Origin: Paenibacillus sp. RC334 | Lineage (GTDB): Bacteria > Bacillota > Bacilli > Paenibacillales > Paenibacillaceae | Direction of reading: 5' to 3' | DNA: 64,000 bases | Assembly (NCBI RefSeq): GCF_030034735.1 | Contig: NZ_CP125370.1 | Span: 1,488,001 to 1,552,000 of the forward strand | Part shown: piece by piece, positions 23,642 to 32,211 of the stretch | Layout: the number at the start of each line of letters is the position of its first letter | Numbering within the stretch: the stretch's first letter is position 1 | Position numbers and translations under genes: made by a program | Notes under the pieces: model-generated | Database searches by the model: none | Told to the model about the DNA's origin: nothing | What the model saw: the letters and a program-made list of their open reading frames with translations, nothing else

Positions 23642-24690
23642 GTACCCGGATGACAGAGCACAGGATCATTTTGGTGAAGCGAAAAACACGTCTGGAGGAA
23701 CTGATTGTCCGGTATAACACGGTGCAGCAGGCCCAGTTTTTTATAGAACGGCTAGGTGCGGATTTCAGTGATTATGTGCTGGAGGATGAAAATTACCGCA
23801 GAGCGGTGGCAACGGCAGCATCGGAACTGACGACCTTGGGGAGGGTTCAGATTGTGGAGCGGGAGCATGTGCCCAACTTTATTTTTGGTGAGCAGGATAC
23901 GGTGGTGGTGCTGGGTCAGGATGGGCTGGTGGCCAACACGTTAAAATACTTGACCGAGCAGCCGTTGATCGGTGTGAATCCAGATCCATTGCGCTGGGAC
24001 GGAGTATTGCTGCCATTTACAGTATCGGATTTGCGCTGGGTTGTGCCAGATGTGTTCGTACACAGACGTCCGATCAAGGAGGTTACGCTGGCTAAGGCAC
24101 AGCTAAATGACGGTCAGTCGTTGTACGCTGTGAACGATTTGTTCATCGGGCGCAAAACCCATGTTTCTGCGAGATATGAGCTGAGGCTGGAGGATCAGGT
24201 AGAGCAGCAATCCTCCAGCGGCATTATCGTTTCAACGGGGCTGGGCGCGACAGGCTGGTTGACCAGCGTGCTTGCCGGGGCGGCAGGGATTGTCGGCAGC
24301 GCTACGCAGCGCCCGATTTCGCTGACTCCAGATCATCTGGTGACGGGCGCCGTCTTCCATCAAGAAGCAGCAGCAGAAGGACAGCAACGAGGCCGGAGAA
24401 GCAACGGGCGCGACCATGGCAGTGACGATGACTATAGTCATGACAACCGCGCAACATGGAGTTCGCCATCGCTATATTTTACGGTGAGAGAACCATTTCC
24501 CAGTCGGACGACTGCTGCGGATCTTGTATTTGGTCAGGTGGAAGCTGAAAAACCGCTGCGGATTGCTTCGCAGATGCCGGAACATGGAGTCATTTTCAGC
24601 GATGGAGTAGAAAGCGACTTTCTGGAGTTTAATGCCGGGATAGAGGCGACCATTGGTCCGGCGGAGAAAAAAGGGCATCTGGTCGTGTAG
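23638..24690 (+). CDS. NAD-kinase-like protein
   Basis: A 350-residue protein with the NAD kinase fold. VVVLGQDGLVANTLKYL (about 87-103) stands where NAD kinases have GGDGT, keeping the Asp. LIGVNPDP follows, AVNDLFIGRKTHVSARYELR matches the substrate-binding N-E/D motif, and GIIVSTGLGATGW replaces the usual TPTGSTAY. The catalytic loop is thus altered, so NAD kinase activity is doubtful, and a lipid- or nucleotide-binding role is possible. Translation is coupled to the SPFH gene (ATGA overlap). An unusual RGRRSNGRDHGSDDD insert lies near residue 250. Confidence 0.8.
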   Translation: MSTRMTEHRIILVKRKTRLEELIVRYNTVQQAQFFIERLGADFSDYVLEDENYRRAVATAASELTTLGRVQIVEREHVPNFIFGEQDTVVVLGQDGLVANTLKYLTEQPLIGVNPDPLRWDGVLLPFTVSDLRWVVPDVFVHRRPIKEVTLAKAQLNDGQSLYAVNDLFIGRKTHVSARYELRLEDQVEQQSSSGIIVSTGLGATGWLTSVLAGAAGIVGSATQRPISLTPDHLVTGAVFHQEAAAEGQQRGRRSNGRDHGSDDDYSHDNRATWSSPSLYFTVREPFPSRTTAADLVFGQVEAEKPLRIASQMPEHGVIFSDGVESDFLEFNAGIEATIGPAEKKGHLVV

Positions 24691-24766
24691 AGGTTTGCAC
24701 AGGACGGCAATGGGGAATGTTGAGTAAGGTACATCAATCAGATGAAGTCAAAAAGGAGGAATCAAC

Positions 24767-24946
24767 ATGAGCGACCACACTCAAGACGAAGCGAAAATCC
24801 GCAACAAGAAGAACGAGGACGGAGATTCCTTGATGGAGAAAAACAAGCTGGAAAATGGCGTGGATATCGAGCCAGAGGCTGACGAATGGATTGCGAAGCC
24901 TTCACCTGTGTCCTACGATGATACGAAAACCTCTTCGAAGCAATAA
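24767..24946 (+). CDS. Small hydrophilic protein, 59 residues
   Basis: ATG at 24767 follows AAAGGAGG by 7 bases and encodes a charged, presumably disordered peptide (SDHTQDEAKIRNKKNEDGDS up to DDTKTSSKQ) ending at 24946. A good terminator follows. No family is recognised. It probably belongs to the SPFH/NAD-kinase-like transcription unit, 76 bases upstream. Confidence 0.7.
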   Translation: MSDHTQDEAKIRNKKNEDGDSLMEKNKLENGVDIEPEADEWIAKPSPVSYDDTKTSSKQ

Positions 24947-24976
24947 GACTCTTGCGTCCAAATAGAGCAAACATGC

Positions 24977-25015
24977 AGAGACAGATGATCCTTAATCGGG
25001 TCATCTGTCTCTTTG
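24977..25015 (+). terminator. Rho-independent terminator
   Basis: Perfect 12-bp stem AGAGACAGATGA/TCATCTGTCTCT followed by TTGG. It closes the rightward SPFH unit and, read leftward, faces the end of the LuxR gene. Confidence 0.75.
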
Positions 25016-25046
25016 GCATGTATTATTGTGGAATAGGCGATTGAAA

Positions 25047-26159
25047 TTAGTTGAATCTGGAGTATACCTTCCATACCAGCTCACGGCGGCTGCTTACACC
25101 TGTTTTCAAGAAAATCGCTTTCAGATGATCTTGCACCGTGTAGGCTGAAATATGAAGTGCGCTTGCCAGCTCTCGGGTCGAAAAGCCTTGAACAATGAGC
25201 CGGACAAGCTGTCTTTCCCGCTCGGACCATGCAAACATCTCGGCCATGAGCGGCAGCATTTCAGATGCTTTAGCAGGCTCAAACCATACGGCAAGCTGTT
25301 TTTCATCTTTACTTTGCCCGCTTTGAAGAAGGGTGGCCCTGAGTGTTACCCACGGGGTTTCTGCGTCTGCGGCGGGTATACATAGTTTGGCTGGTGAAGC
25401 GGAAGTAGTGAAAGCTCCCGGAAGGGCTGTGGATAGTGCGCGAAAGCATACCGCCCGAACGGGCGCGGGAAGGCTATTTTCGTCGATGCCTTCCTGCTGC
25501 CGAAGCAACTTAAGCCACTGGTCTGCCGTTGGATTGGAGGAAATCGGCTCCAGCTTGCCAGAAAGCACCAGAACCCCTGGCTCCATATCATTTTCCATAA
25601 TTATAGCGGAGTCTGGAGATAAGCCCACACTGGCCTGACGCAAATGGTAGGCTATAGACGGTGCTAAGGCTTCAAGAAGCTGCTGCTCTTCCTCACTAAA
25701 TACCGGCTCCGTATGAACGCGAAACAACGTGAGAAATCCCCAGCAGGTTCCTTTGTACATTAACGGAACACGTAATTCATCCCCGAATCCGGCAGGCTGC
25801 AAAACATCCCTGTAACGTGCGCTCCGATTCGGATGACCTCCTGTAGCTCCGTTTAGAGTCGCTATGGATTGCCCCTCCCGCACCAACTGGTCGTATTTCA
25901 TCACATCATTGCGCAGATATTCGTACTCTAACAGCTTGTAATGAATGCCATCCACGCCTGATTCGGTGAATGCCCCTGTGGAAAGCAGCGAATGCGGATC
26001 TATTGATGTACAACACGCCGCATCGAACGGAACCTGAGTACGTAAGCGGTCGATTAGCGTATGTTTGTAAGCTTGCGATGAAGGGGCTTTTTCTCCCAGT
26101 CGAATGATTTGCTGTCGAGCATCTTTTAGCTGTGAAAATTGTGTATATTGTGCGCTCAT
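25047..26159 (-). CDS. LuxR-type regulator with GAF-like sensor
   Basis: A 370-residue regulator. The N-terminal two thirds look like a GAF/PAS sensor (ELRVPLMYKGTCWGFLTLFR at about 135-155 is typical GAF). The C-terminal LuxR helix-turn-helix reads ERQLVRLIVQGFSTRELASA then LHISAYTVQDHLKAIFLKTG (about 305-360). ATG at 26159 has GGGAG about 7 bases upstream; the frame extends 13 codons further without a site. It is divergent from the methyltransferase and saccharopine-dehydrogenase-like genes, which it may control. Confidence 0.88.
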   Translation of the reverse strand: MSAQYTQFSQLKDARQQIIRLGEKAPSSQAYKHTLIDRLRTQVPFDAACCTSIDPHSLLSTGAFTESGVDGIHYKLLEYEYLRNDVMKYDQLVREGQSIATLNGATGGHPNRSARYRDVLQPAGFGDELRVPLMYKGTCWGFLTLFRVHTEPVFSEEEQQLLEALAPSIAYHLRQASVGLSPDSAIIMENDMEPGVLVLSGKLEPISSNPTADQWLKLLRQQEGIDENSLPAPVRAVCFRALSTALPGAFTTSASPAKLCIPAADAETPWVTLRATLLQSGQSKDEKQLAVWFEPAKASEMLPLMAEMFAWSERERQLVRLIVQGFSTRELASALHISAYTVQDHLKAIFLKTGVSSRRELVWKVYSRFN

Positions 26160-26253
26160 ACATTGCTCCCATCGTGAAAAGCTGGAGTTTCGCAACATTG
26201 TATCGAAGTAAATCCCACATCTATGGGATGGTGAATATACGTACAGTCGTTAT

Positions 26254-26274
26254 AATTGAGAATGATTCTTAATT
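26254..26274 (+). promoter_or_regulatory. Near-perfect palindrome, possible Fur-type box
   Basis: AATTGAGAATGATTCTTAAT is a palindrome with one mismatch, reminiscent of the GATAATGATTATC Fur core (TGAGAATGATTCT). It lies between the divergent LuxR and methyltransferase genes. Iron control would fit, but binding is not proven. Confidence 0.55.
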
Positions 26275-26393
26275 CGGGATTTTGCAAAATCCTCAATTAA
26301 ATCAACAATATACGAATGCTAGGGGAAGATCAAGGCTAGATGTAAGGCCTGTCGCATCTTTTTCCAGCTGTTCGATTTTGGAGGGAACTATAT

Positions 26394-27278
26394 ATGGAAT
26401 ATAGCAGTAGTAAGTCAAACGATCCTAAGGACGCTCATCACACAGGCAACAGCCGTCATACAAGCGCTGAACATAAAATTCCTAACCAGCCTATGAGCTG
26501 GAACGATCCGAATGTAAGCAAGTACCCGGACACGATTGCTTTAAAAATACCGGGATATGCTCATCTGTATGAGATGACGTGCCGCTTGATAACCGCACAG
26601 CTTGAGGCTCAGATCCGCACGGAGGCGACGGATCCGAATGTACTGATTATCGGGGCTGGCGGCGGTCAGGAGCTGATTACACTCGGAGGACAACATGCGG
26701 CATGGTCTTTTGCGGCAGTTGATCCATCTGAACGCATGCTGGATTTGGCACGTCAGCGTGTGGCGCAAGCGGGCATAAGGTCAAAAATATCATTTGTCAC
26801 AGGCACGTTGGAAGAGCTGCCCGGAGAACTACTCCAAGAACAGCCTAAGGAGCAGTCTGGAAAACAGACCGAAGAATTACACGCGGAGCCGATTTATGAT
26901 GCTGCCACCTGCCTGCTGGTGCTTCATTTTCTTCACAGCTTGGAGAGCAAACGGGCATTGCTACAACAGATATCTGCTCGTCTCAAACCGGGCGCGCCTT
27001 TTTGCCTGGCCTCCATCAATGGAAATCCACAGGAGTCTGCCTTTTCCATTCAAATGCAGGCGTGGAAAAGCCATATGCTGGATCAGGGCATTCCTCTGGA
27101 GGATTGGGAGCGATTCGCTGCCTCCATTGGCCGTGAGTCAGACCCGGTGTCCAATACAGCAATACAGGGAATGCTGGTAGATGCAGGCTTTACCCATATC
27201 ACCCGGTATTTTGGCGCTTTTTTAGTGAATGCGTGGTTTGCAGTTAAAGGGGGAGAAGCAACTCATGACAAAGGATAG
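26394..27278 (+). CDS. Class I SAM-dependent methyltransferase
   Basis: A 294-residue methyltransferase. Motif I is VLIIGAGGGQELITLGG (about 81-97), the acidic motif II FAAVDPSERMLDLARQRV, motif IV YDAATCLLVLHFLHSLESKR and a SAM-binding RLKPGAPFCLASINGN strand. An extra Gln/Glu-rich loop (LQEQPKEQSGKQTEELHAEP) precedes motif IV. The substrate is unknown. GGAGGG lies 8 bases upstream of the ATG. It overlaps the next gene by 14 bases, so the two enzymes are translated together. Confidence 0.88.
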   Translation: MEYSSSKSNDPKDAHHTGNSRHTSAEHKIPNQPMSWNDPNVSKYPDTIALKIPGYAHLYEMTCRLITAQLEAQIRTEATDPNVLIIGAGGGQELITLGGQHAAWSFAAVDPSERMLDLARQRVAQAGIRSKISFVTGTLEELPGELLQEQPKEQSGKQTEELHAEPIYDAATCLLVLHFLHSLESKRALLQQISARLKPGAPFCLASINGNPQESAFSIQMQAWKSHMLDQGIPLEDWERFAASIGRESDPVSNTAIQGMLVDAGFTHITRYFGAFLVNAWFAVKGGEATHDKG

Positions 27279-28350
27279 CATTATCATCATTGGCGGATAC
27301 GGTCATGTCGGAAAAATTTTATGCACGGAACTAAGTGAAATGTTTCCCGGCAAGGTGTTTGCCGCAGGACGCAGTATGGAACGTGCCACTGAATTTAGCA
27401 AGCAATCGGGTGGTAAGGTGCTGCCTTTACAGCTTAATATTCATGAGCCGATAGACCCGTCGATTTTAAAGCAGGCCAAGATCGTTATCATGTGTCTGGA
27501 TCAGGAAAAAACAGACTTGGTACGTGCCTGCCTTCAGCATGGGGTGCATTATATGGATATTACCGCGAATGCAGCTTTCTTGAGTCAGGTGGAGCGGTGT
27601 CATCAGGAGGCACGAGCTTATCAGGCCACTGCCCTGCTAAGTGTGGGATTGGCCCCGGGATTGACGAATCTGTTGGCATTGCAAGCGACGCAGCTTATGG
27701 ATCAGACAGATGAGTTGAACATATCTCTGATGCTGGGCTTAGGAGACGAACATGGTCAGGCTGCCATTGAATGGACAGTGGACCAGATTCATACCGATTT
27801 GGATGTTATGGAACAGGGTCGCCCGGTGATTCGAAAAAGCTTTAGCGACGGGCGAGTGGCAGACTTCGGCGCAGGAGTGGGGCGTCACCGCGCGTATCGT
27901 TTCCCATTTTCCGATCAGCATACACTTCCACGTACGCTCGGAATTCCTACGGTCAGCACACGTCTTTGCTTCGATTCCCGGTTAACTACCCGGCTTCTGG
28001 CAGGGCTTCGGACAACAGGGATATCTGGTTTACTCCGACAGCAATCCGTGCGTAACGCAATGGTTCGCAGCTTTAGCAAGCTGCATCTGGGAGGGAACGC
28101 CGTGGCAGTCAAGGTAGACGCGCGAGGAACCCTCCATGGCAAGGAAACGAAAGTCGAATGCCAACTAAGGGGACATCATCAATCCGATTTAACCGCCAAG
28201 GCAGCAGTCTTTGCAGCGCTGGCGCTATACCGTTCTGAGCTTCCTCATGGTGTATTTCACATGGAGCAGTGTTTTTCGTGGAATCGTATGCGGGAATGGC
28301 TGGGGCAGCAGGTAGCCGTGGATATTCAGGTGAACGGACAGCAGGTATAG
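27265..28350 (+). CDS. Saccharopine-dehydrogenase-like NAD(P) oxidoreductase
   Basis: A 361-residue protein with an N-terminal Rossmann domain (IIIIGGYGHVGKILCTELSE, about 5-24) and the saccharopine dehydrogenase NADP-binding pattern (IVIMCLDQEKTDLVRACLQH, then GVHYMDITAN and LLSVGLAPGLTNLLA). Relatives include lysine-pathway enzymes and opine-type dehydrogenases. ATG at 27265 lies inside the end of the methyltransferase gene, with AAGGGGG about 12 bases upstream. The pairing of a methyltransferase with a dehydrogenase of this family under a possible Fur box recalls opine metallophore synthesis, but nicotianamine-synthase motifs are not seen. Confidence 0.85.
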   Translation: MTKDSIIIIGGYGHVGKILCTELSEMFPGKVFAAGRSMERATEFSKQSGGKVLPLQLNIHEPIDPSILKQAKIVIMCLDQEKTDLVRACLQHGVHYMDITANAAFLSQVERCHQEARAYQATALLSVGLAPGLTNLLALQATQLMDQTDELNISLMLGLGDEHGQAAIEWTVDQIHTDLDVMEQGRPVIRKSFSDGRVADFGAGVGRHRAYRFPFSDQHTLPRTLGIPTVSTRLCFDSRLTTRLLAGLRTTGISGLLRQQSVRNAMVRSFSKLHLGGNAVAVKVDARGTLHGKETKVECQLRGHHQSDLTAKAAVFAALALYRSELPHGVFHMEQCFSWNRMREWLGQQVAVDIQVNGQQV

Positions 28351-28384
28351 AAGTGATATTTTCTGACACAAGAGGGACTTATGT

Positions 28385-28436
28385 AATCCAAGCTTATTCG
28401 GCAACTCATTGCGGATGGGTCTTGGATTTCTTTTCC
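28385..28436 (+). terminator. Rho-independent terminator
   Basis: AATCCAAG/CTTGGATT stem (28385-28392, 28421-28428) with a 28-base structured loop, followed by TCTTTTCC. Ends the dehydrogenase gene. The remaining 240 bases to 28673 show nothing else of note. Confidence 0.65.
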
Positions 28437-28673
28437 TGTTAGATTACACTAGTACGAAGTACATATTTCAGCATTTTGCATCATTCGATTCCCAACGCTC
28501 GAAAGTACAATAGATAGACGAATTAAACCGTTTCGATCTATATTGCTGATTTGAAATCGCTCTTGGGATTGTTGCAAAATGCTCATTTTTGAAAAGAATT
28601 GAGTCATGTTGGTAGTTTTAGATGGAACACGATGATACAAACAGTTCCTGCCAGTAAATGGAGGTGAGTTAAC

Positions 28674-28754
28674 ATGACCTCGAGTCTATCCATACAGGAG
28701 ATTGCTGAGGTCGAAAGCAGTAAGTTAAAACGAAGAAAGGGGAGAATGAAGTGA
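28674..28754 (+). CDS. 26-residue peptide, possible translational lead-in
   Basis: ATG at 28674 follows GGAGGTGAG by a few bases and encodes TSSLSIQEIAEVESSKLKRR then KGRMK. The stop TGA overlaps the GTG of the next small gene (GTGA). Such an arrangement points to a short coupling peptide or a small regulatory product. No family is recognised. Confidence 0.45.
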   Translation: MTSSLSIQEIAEVESSKLKRRKGRMK

Positions 28755-28930
28755 AGGTGGAACAGGATTTGGAAGACATCAAGGACAGACTGGCCCAGAT
28801 CGAGGAAAATCTGGAACGAAGGTCGACTTCCGGAAGAATACTGAAAACGATGCTTATCATTTTCTTGTCTGTATTTTTCTTGCTTTTGGTGATCGGAGTT
28901 GTTCAATTTGTTTCCAACTCATCGGTATAA
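28751..28930 (+). CDS. Small single-pass membrane protein, 59 residues
   Basis: GTG at 28751, with AGGGGAGA just upstream. The protein has an N-terminal amphipathic coiled coil (EQDLEDIKDRLAQIEENLER) and one membrane helix (MLIIFLSVFFLLLVIGVVQF). It ends at 28930 and is 24 bases before the HAD gene, so it is probably co-transcribed with it. Unknown function; its topology is that of small membrane scaffolds. Confidence 0.65.
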   Translation: MKVEQDLEDIKDRLAQIEENLERRSTSGRILKTMLIIFLSVFFLLLVIGVVQFVSNSSV

Positions 28931-28954
28931 CGAACCGGAAGAAGGGAGTTCGTG

Positions 28955-29668
28955 ATGTCCATAGAAGCGATCATTTTTGATCTGGATAATACGCTGATTC
29001 ATCGTAAACAGGCGTTTGCGGCATATACGGAGCGTTTTGTGGAACGCTTCATTGTGGCGGAAGATCCGGCGAGCAGGGCAGCAATAGTCGAGCACATACG
29101 CCTGGCGGATCAGGATGGATACCGTGACAAAAGGGAGCTGTATACGGAGCTGCATGCAGAGTTGGAACTGAAAAATCCGGATACGACGGTACAGGAAATG
29201 CTGGGCTTTTGGTATGGTGAATTTCATAAGTTTACGGTACTGATGGATGGAGCCAAGGAAGTGCTGTCCGAGCTGCGGTCGCGGGGTTTGAAGCTTGGTA
29301 TCATCACCAATGGCTCACTCCGCACACAACAAGCAAAGATCAACCGTGTGATGCTGAAGGATTATTTTGATTCCATTATCGTCTCGGGAGGCGTCCGCGT
29401 GGAGAAGCCTAATCCTCGCATATTCGAGTTGGCGTTAAATGAGCTGGAGATTACAGACCCAGGCAACGTCTGGTATGTAGGCGATCATCCGACGAATGAT
29501 ATTCGTGGTGCCCAAAGTGCAGGCTTGCATACGATCTGGCTGGAGGGATTTATGCCGTGGCAGGAAACGGGCATTGTGCCGAATTACAGGATTGGCAGTT
29601 TGCGCGAAATTATTGGTTGGCTGGATCATGCCAGCTATTCGGGGAAAATGGAGGAGGGAGCATCATGA
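28955..29668 (+). CDS. HAD-superfamily hydrolase
   Basis: A 237-residue haloacid-dehalogenase-like phosphatase. Motif I IIFDLDNTLIH (about 5-15; nucleophile Asp and the +2 Asp), motif II ITNGS (about 114), motif III Lys in KPNPRIFELALNELE and motif IV VGDHPTNDIRGAQSAG are all present. The helical cap lies between motifs I and II. Substrate unknown. ATG at 28955 is preferred (AGAAGGGA, 7 bases); a GTG lies 3 bases earlier. Its stop overlaps the next start by 4 bases. Confidence 0.93.
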   Translation: MSIEAIIFDLDNTLIHRKQAFAAYTERFVERFIVAEDPASRAAIVEHIRLADQDGYRDKRELYTELHAELELKNPDTTVQEMLGFWYGEFHKFTVLMDGAKEVLSELRSRGLKLGIITNGSLRTQQAKINRVMLKDYFDSIIVSGGVRVEKPNPRIFELALNELEITDPGNVWYVGDHPTNDIRGAQSAGLHTIWLEGFMPWQETGIVPNYRIGSLREIIGWLDHASYSGKMEEGAS

Positions 29669-30132
29669 GTAAGGTGCAGACGGATCAGACCAGCCCCATT
29701 TTATTATCGTTTCCGGAGCAATTCCAGACAGAACGGTTGACGCTTCGCGCTCCACAGTGGGGTGATGGGGCGATGGTCAATGAAGCCATACGGGAGAGTG
29801 TGGAAGAATTGCGTCCCTGGTTGCCTTTTGCAAGAAATCTTCCTACGCCAGAGGAATCTGAAATCCGTTCACGCCAAGCCAGACTTCAATTTCTGGACCG
29901 GTCTGACATGATGTTGTACGTATTTGAGACGGTATCGGGAGCTTTTGTAGCCAGCAGTGGCTTGCACCGGATCGACTGGGCTGCACGCAAGTTTGAAATC
30001 GGGTACTGGCTCAGAACGTCTTGCACAGGAAAAGGCATGATAACAGAGGCAGTACACGGTATCACGGATTTTGCCATACAGCATTTGGAGGTGAGCGCGG
30101 ATTCAAGGAACAGCATACGGTCCGGTTTGTAA
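29665..30132 (+). CDS. GNAT acetyltransferase, C-terminally damaged
   Basis: A RimJ/RimL-type acetyltransferase start: ERLTLRAPQWGDGAMVNEAI and FEIGYWLRTSCTGKGMITEA give the first strand and the acetyl-CoA loop. The normal end (the DARN...GF region and closing strands) is not kept. After TDFAIQHL the frame reads EVSADSRNSIRSGL and stops at 155 residues, about 25-30 short. From the same point another frame carries the C-terminus of an unrelated protein, so a deletion fused two genes. ATG at 29665 overlaps the HAD stop, with GGAGGAGGG upstream. Probably inactive. Confidence 0.7.
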   Translation: MSKVQTDQTSPILLSFPEQFQTERLTLRAPQWGDGAMVNEAIRESVEELRPWLPFARNLPTPEESEIRSRQARLQFLDRSDMMLYVFETVSGAFVASSGLHRIDWAARKFEIGYWLRTSCTGKGMITEAVHGITDFAIQHLEVSADSRNSIRSGL

Positions 30133-30302
30133 ATGAAGCGGGCAAAGCGATCAAGGCGGTGGACAGGGATTTCAGAGGGGATACATTGTTACTACAGGAA
30201 GATAACCATATTTACAAGCTGCGTTTGTACGATATTGCGGAGGCTCGTTATGATGAATTGGATCATGAAAAATACAGACAAGCTAGTGTGCATACAATAT
30301 GA
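30080..30302 (+). pseudogene. C-terminal fragment of an unknown protein
   Basis: In the frame one off from the damaged GNAT, ERGFKEQHTVRFVNEAGKAI, KAVDRDFRGDTLLLQEDNHI, YKLRLYDIAEARYDELDHEK and YRQASVHTI read as a well-formed beta-rich domain with a normal stop at 30302. There is no start. It is the remaining 3' part of a gene whose 5' part was deleted together with the GNAT tail. The family is not recognised. Confidence 0.5.
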
Positions 30303-30409
30303 CATCAGCAGGAATATCAGCACTCTTGCAAGCGCTAACCTAAGGGGATACTCGACGAGATTCCAGCAGCTTGGCGAAGCTTTTCCAACGTTAGGTCAGG
30401 TGATTTAGC

Positions 30410-30898
30410 ATGGGAAGAACTCGTAAAAGCGTCGACATCGACAGGAAGACGAATCGGAACACAGGTGTGAAATCCCGCTGGAAGGCCCGAGCTGTGTATC
30501 TGGCTTCGGTGCTGGTCGCTATCCTGTTGGGCTTGGGAAGCCGGACCTTTTCCTCCCGGTTGCCTGAATTCATTGCCAATCATTTTGGGGATGCCTTGTG
30601 GGCGTGCATGATTTACTTTGGGCTGAGGATGTTGTGGGTGGATCGTCGGTTGTCTGTAGCGCTGTGGGGCAGTTTGCTGTTTTGTTTCGCCATTGAGTTC
30701 AGTCAGATGTACCAGGTTCCCTGGATTAATAGTATCCGGGCGACGACACTGGGCGGGCTGGTGTTGGGAAAAGGATTCCTGACCGCCGATCTGGTTCGGT
30801 ACACGGTGGGTATTGCGGTATCCTGGGCATTGGACCAAGGTTATAGAAGGCTGGCAGGCATCACTACACGTATAGACAATGACGAGTCATTCAAATAA
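30410..30898 (+). CDS. DUF2809 membrane protein
   Basis: A 162-residue integral membrane protein. ARAVYLASVLVAILLGLGSR, FGDALWACMIYFGLRML, LSVALWGSLLFCFAIEFSQM and YTVGIAVSWALD give four helices. The GLGSR and GDALWA motifs together with the F-x-x-x-E-F-S-Q core match the DUF2809 family of unknown function. AGGTGAT stands upstream of the ATG. The N-terminal 25 residues are basic. Confidence 0.85.
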   Translation: MGRTRKSVDIDRKTNRNTGVKSRWKARAVYLASVLVAILLGLGSRTFSSRLPEFIANHFGDALWACMIYFGLRMLWVDRRLSVALWGSLLFCFAIEFSQMYQVPWINSIRATTLGGLVLGKGFLTADLVRYTVGIAVSWALDQGYRRLAGITTRIDNDESFK

Positions 30899-30919
30899 TC
30901 TGCAAAGCGAGGGTTGCGC

Positions 30920-32170
30920 TTGAGACAAAAGGGAAAGCGTTACAGGTTGTTGGGTAAAATGATCGGATTATGCGCAGGGTTCAGCTTGTTGTTTGCGACC
31001 ATACTTGTTCCGGGGCAGGCATTGGCCGATAAACAGCTTGCGGGGCCTCTTCGTTTTGACTTTGGCCCAGGTAGCGTTGCTACAGGCTACACTCAGGTCA
31101 CCGCCAAGGATGCATACACGCCTGAACGAGGCTATGGATTTACCGATCTTTCCAAGGTGAAAGAAGAGGATCGTGGTGGAAATGACGCTATTCGTTCGGA
31201 TTTCGTTCGTGTTCAGGGATCATCCTTTGTCGTCAACTTGCCGCCTGCGGATTATACGCTTTCCCTGATCGCCGGGGATACAGACGGAAGCACAGATATT
31301 ACGGTAAAGGCCGAGTCCATCGTCAAGGTGGAGCCTACCACCAAAACAGCGGGACAATTTGTCGAGGCCACATTTGAGCTTGCGCTCATCGATGGTCAGC
31401 TGGAATTGTATTTCTCGGGAAATGATCCGAAGATTAACGCGCTGGTTATTACGCCAAAAGAGACTCGAACGCAGAGTGACCATCCTTCCGTATATCTTGC
31501 AGGGGATTCCACGGTCCAAACCTATAAAGCCTCTATGAAGCCTCAGGCTGGTTGGGGACAGATGATTGCGCCGTTCTTTACAGACGAGACGACTTTTGTG
31601 AACCGTTCTATTGGTGGACGAAGCACGAAGACATTCCTTGTACAAGGAAGACTGGACGATATTTTGCGGACCATCCGACCGGGTGATTATTTGCTCATCC
31701 AGTTTGGTCATAATGATGCGGCAATCAACAACCAAGAGCGTTATGTTTCCCCAGCGGATTATAAAGTCTATTTGAAAACCTACATTCAGGGAGCGACACA
31801 GCGCGGGGCCACACCTGTGCTGATAACCCCTGTTGGCCGCAGGGATTATGACGCCGCAAGTGCTTCCTATCGGATCAGTTTTCCGGAATACGTGCAGGCC
31901 ATGAAGGAAACGGCATCGGAGACAGGCGTTGCGCTGGTCGATCTAAGTCGGTTAAGTGTGGCGTACTATAATACGCTTGGTCTGGAAGGAACGCTTCCGT
32001 TATTTTTACATTTGGAGCCGGGAGTGTATCCTGCGTTCCCTGATGGAGTGCAGGACGATACGCATTTTCAGGAGTATGGTGCGGAGCAAATAGCCCGTCT
32101 GGTAGCCCAGGGGATCCGCGAGCTGAATATCCCTTTATCCTCTTATGTACGGACGAATAATTCACCATAA
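30920..32170 (+). CDS. Rhamnogalacturonan acetylesterase-like SGNH hydrolase
   Basis: A 416-residue secreted esterase of the CE12 type. After the signal peptide (LLGKMIGLCAGFSLLFATIL, cut near ALA-DK) comes a malectin/galactose-binding-like domain (about 35-180; RFDFGPGSVATGYTQVTAKD). The SGNH catalytic domain follows: block I YLAGDSTVQTYK (Ser), Gly in SIGGRSTKTF, block III FGHNDAA (Asn) and block V DDTHFQEYGAEQIA (Asp, His). It removes acetyl groups from pectic rhamnogalacturonan. TTG at 30920 has AGCGAGGG about 7 bases upstream. A secreted plant-wall enzyme suits a rhizosphere Paenibacillus. Confidence 0.92.
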   Translation: MRQKGKRYRLLGKMIGLCAGFSLLFATILVPGQALADKQLAGPLRFDFGPGSVATGYTQVTAKDAYTPERGYGFTDLSKVKEEDRGGNDAIRSDFVRVQGSSFVVNLPPADYTLSLIAGDTDGSTDITVKAESIVKVEPTTKTAGQFVEATFELALIDGQLELYFSGNDPKINALVITPKETRTQSDHPSVYLAGDSTVQTYKASMKPQAGWGQMIAPFFTDETTFVNRSIGGRSTKTFLVQGRLDDILRTIRPGDYLLIQFGHNDAAINNQERYVSPADYKVYLKTYIQGATQRGATPVLITPVGRRDYDAASASYRISFPEYVQAMKETASETGVALVDLSRLSVAYYNTLGLEGTLPLFLHLEPGVYPAFPDGVQDDTHFQEYGAEQIARLVAQGIRELNIPLSSYVRTNNSP

Positions 32171-32211
32171 AACGCTATTTCCATACGCATGGTATACTTA
32201 GAAAACAAGCT

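Noticed and set aside
28449..28640. A 63-codon leftward frame
   Set aside because: It reads somewhat like protein but has no ribosome site and no known family, and it lies in an intergenic gap with a terminator.
30335..30838. A 167-codon leftward frame
   Set aside because: Antisense to the DUF2809 gene. Pro/Gln-rich composition is typical of shadow frames.
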